A stretch of DNA of 14,879 bases from Anaerococcus vaginalis (GTDB taxonomy: Bacteria > Bacillota > Clostridia > Tissierellales > Peptoniphilaceae). How positions within the stretch are numbered: the first letter of the stretch is position 1; the number at the start of each line of letters is the position of its first letter. The DNA lies in the NCBI GenBank assembly GCA_018363915.1, contig JAGZMY010000023.1, forward strand, positions 1 to 14,879, read 5' to 3'. The notes below the pieces were generated by a model. It had not been told where the DNA came from and searched no databases. It worked only from the letters and a program-made list of their open reading frames with translations. The position numbers and the translations under genes are program-made. Of the stretch, positions 13,650 through 14,879 are shown in pieces.

Positions 13650-14108
13650 ATGAAAGAATATAGTGCGAATTTAGTTTCAAATGGTAAAAAATATGCAATT
13701 GTTGTTGCAAGATTTAATCATTTTATAACAGATAGGCTTGTAGAAGGTTGTCTTGATACATTAAAAAGACATGAAGTAAAAGATGAAGAGATTGAGCTTG
13801 TAAGAGTTCCAGGAGCTTTTGAAATCCCTCTTGCTGCAAAAAAATTAGCTCACAAAGATTATGATGCTGTAATTTGTTTGGGAGCAGTTATAAGAGGAGA
13901 TACTTCTCATTATGATTATGTTTGCTCAGAAGTTTCAAAAGGAATTGCAAATGTATCACTTGAAAGCGGAAAGCCAATTATTTTTGGAGTCGTTACAACT
14001 GATACAATAGAGCAAGCTGTTCAAAGAGCAGGAACAAAAGCGGGAAATAAAGGAAGTGATGCAGCAATATCTGCAATTGAAATGGCAAATCTAATGGATC
14101 TTATATGA
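13650..14108 (+). CDS. ribH: 6,7-dimethyl-8-ribityllumazine synthase
   Basis: RibH condenses 5-amino-6-ribitylamino-uracil with dihydroxybutanone phosphate to give the substrate of RibE. It usually forms icosahedral or pentameric shells. Signatures seen are VVARFNHFITDRLVEG (18-33), VRVPGAFEIPLAAK (51-64), CLGAVIRGDTSHYDYV (76-91) with catalytic H87, FGVVTTDTIEQA, and the C-terminal RAGTKAGNKGSDAA. The 152-residue length is typical. Its ATG follows the ribBA TAG with no gap, and AAGGAG ends about ten bases before it, inside ribBA. Its own stop overlaps the phosphatase start (ATGA). Confidence 0.97.
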   Translation: MKEYSANLVSNGKKYAIVVARFNHFITDRLVEGCLDTLKRHEVKDEEIELVRVPGAFEIPLAAKKLAHKDYDAVICLGAVIRGDTSHYDYVCSEVSKGIANVSLESGKPIIFGVVTTDTIEQAVQRAGTKAGNKGSDAAISAIEMANLMDLI

Positions 14109-14710
14109 AAATAATTTTTGACTTTGATGGAACTATCCATAAAAGTGACGAAATTTATGAAAAAGCATTTTATGATACTTTAAAAAAATATAAAATAAAA
14201 AAACCAAATCTTGATCCAAAATCATATCTTGGGGATCCACCAAGAAAAATTTGGGATGATTTTCTTGACGATTCCTACGATAAAGAAAAATTAATAAAAA
14301 CAACAGGGGATTTGATGATAGAAAATATGAAAGATTTTGGTAGTTTATATGAAAAAACAGAAAAAGTATTAAATTTCCTAAAAGAAAAACACGAACTTAT
14401 AATTTTATCTTCTTGTACAAAAAAATATATAGAAAATGCAAGAAAAATCTATAATCTTGATTTATATTTTAGTAAATATTTAGTAGGAGAAGATTACAAT
14501 TATAAATCAAAAGCAGAAATAATAAAAATAAATAAAATTAATAATTTTATAATGGTAGGAGATAGGCTATCCGATATAAAAGCTGGTTTTCTAAATAATA
14601 ATATATCCATTTTTGCAAAATACGGCTATGGTAAAGAAAGTGAGGGAGACCTATCAGATTATAAAATTGAAAAAATCAGTGATTTATTAAAAATAAAGGG
14701 ATTGTTGTAA
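14105..14710 (+). CDS. HAD-family phosphatase, candidate for the riboflavin pathway dephosphorylation step
   Basis: The 201-residue protein is a HAD hydrolase of subfamily I layout. Motif I is IIFDFDGT with D6 (nucleophile) and D8, and a small helical cap (about 14-85, including GDPPRKIWDDF) follows. Motif II is IILSS with S102 or S103, the motif III lysine is around 134-136 (YKSKAEI), and motif IV is MVGDRLSDIKAG with D153 and D157. All catalytic residues are present. The ATG overlaps the ribH TGA by four bases and there is no other promoter, so it is co-expressed with the riboflavin operon and under the same riboswitch. The pathway needs a phosphatase for 5-amino-6-(5-phosphoribitylamino)uracil, and classical rib operons lack it. 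Position makes this protein a strong candidate. The substrate is inferred; phosphoglycolate phosphatase-like activity is the main alternative. Confidence 0.88.
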   Translation: MKIIFDFDGTIHKSDEIYEKAFYDTLKKYKIKKPNLDPKSYLGDPPRKIWDDFLDDSYDKEKLIKTTGDLMIENMKDFGSLYEKTEKVLNFLKEKHELIILSSCTKKYIENARKIYNLDLYFSKYLVGEDYNYKSKAEIIKINKINNFIMVGDRLSDIKAGFLNNNISIFAKYGYGKESEGDLSDYKIEKISDLLKIKGLL

Positions 14711-14879
14711 AAATAGATCAGAGCGTAGACAAACCCTCAAGCACGAATATCTGACTCCAAAAATTGTTGATTTCTAAATCTCAAAATTCTAAAATCGCAA
14801 ACTCGCTAACGCTCAAACAGTGCGATTTTTGACGAATTTTCAAATTTGAAATCAAATCAATTTTTTACGTATGATATTC
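14711..14879 (+). other. Hairpin-rich intergenic end, repeat-like
   Basis: No gene is seen. Besides the 9-bp stem at 14791-14829, there is a perfect 14-base palindrome TTTCAAATTTGAAA at 14838-14851. The base composition is less AT-extreme in 14711-14825 than in the neighbouring genes. The mix of short stems looks like a dispersed intergenic repeat, but only one copy is present in the window. Confidence 0.4.
14791..14830 (+). terminator. Probable bidirectional terminator of the riboflavin operon
   Basis: AAAATCGCA (14791-14799) pairs perfectly with TGCGATTTT (14821-14829) over a 21-base loop. The left arm is A-rich and the right arm ends in a T-run, so it could stop transcription from both sides. 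Confidence 0.6.

Noticed and set aside
1..14879. TAA read as a sense codon (altered genetic code), since many lesions are TAA
   Set aside because: Intact genes here use TAA, TAG and TGA as normal ends (for example TAA for ribE, TAG for ribBA, TGA for ribH), and no intact gene contains an internal TAA.
1..14879. CRISPR arrays, tRNA or rRNA genes, insertion sequence transposases, toxin-antitoxin pairs
   Set aside because: No regularly spaced repeats, cloverleaf sequences, rRNA blocks or transposase motifs are visible; the Xre pair has a membrane partner and not a toxin-like one.

Overview
The window is very AT-rich and carries AGGAGG-type ribosome binding sites, TTGACA/TATAAT promoters (several with an extended TGnTATAAT -10) and a riboflavin operon of Gram-positive type. 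This fits a low-GC Firmicute. A Clostridia-type anaerobe such as the Peptoniphilaceae (Anaerococcus-like) is my best guess, made from general resemblance and not from a marker gene.

The left part (about 1-9000) is an accessory region with heavy gene decay. It opens with the 3' end of a membrane protein gene and the remains of a small membrane protein. An intact, apparently self-regulated two-gene unit follows: a three-helix membrane protein of DUF6442 type and a 68-residue Xre-type repressor, with palindromic operator-like sites over the promoter. Next comes a dead prophage packaging module (1459-3027): a P27-type small terminase gene that has lost its start codon and frame, an unidentified broken coding fragment, and the C-terminal half of a large terminase gene carrying four in-frame TAA codons. 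Directly downstream is an intact gene (3128-4036) that resembles the PvuRts1I/AbaSI family of endonucleases, which cut DNA containing modified cytosine. It is the most interesting intact gene here.

From 4242 to 7772 lie two unrecognised membrane-protein genes, each broken in a simple way. One has two -1 frame changes, both at a T-A7-C run. The other is a 652-codon frame interrupted by a single TAA. A GNAT acetyltransferase gene follows at 8185-8652, then about 430 bases with a duplicated promoter-like block and possible acetyltransferase remains.

The right part (9082-14879) is intact. Two tandem, distantly similar exported proteins (one a lipoprotein) precede the riboflavin operon. The operon has a consensus promoter, an FMN riboswitch, an intrinsic terminator, and then ribD-ribE-ribBA-ribH, all overlapping or nearly touching. 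These four genes encode every enzyme of riboflavin synthesis from GTP and ribulose 5-phosphate except the dephosphorylation step. A HAD-family phosphatase gene overlaps the ribH stop by four bases and is a good candidate for that missing step. The window ends in a hairpin-rich, repeat-like intergenic stretch.
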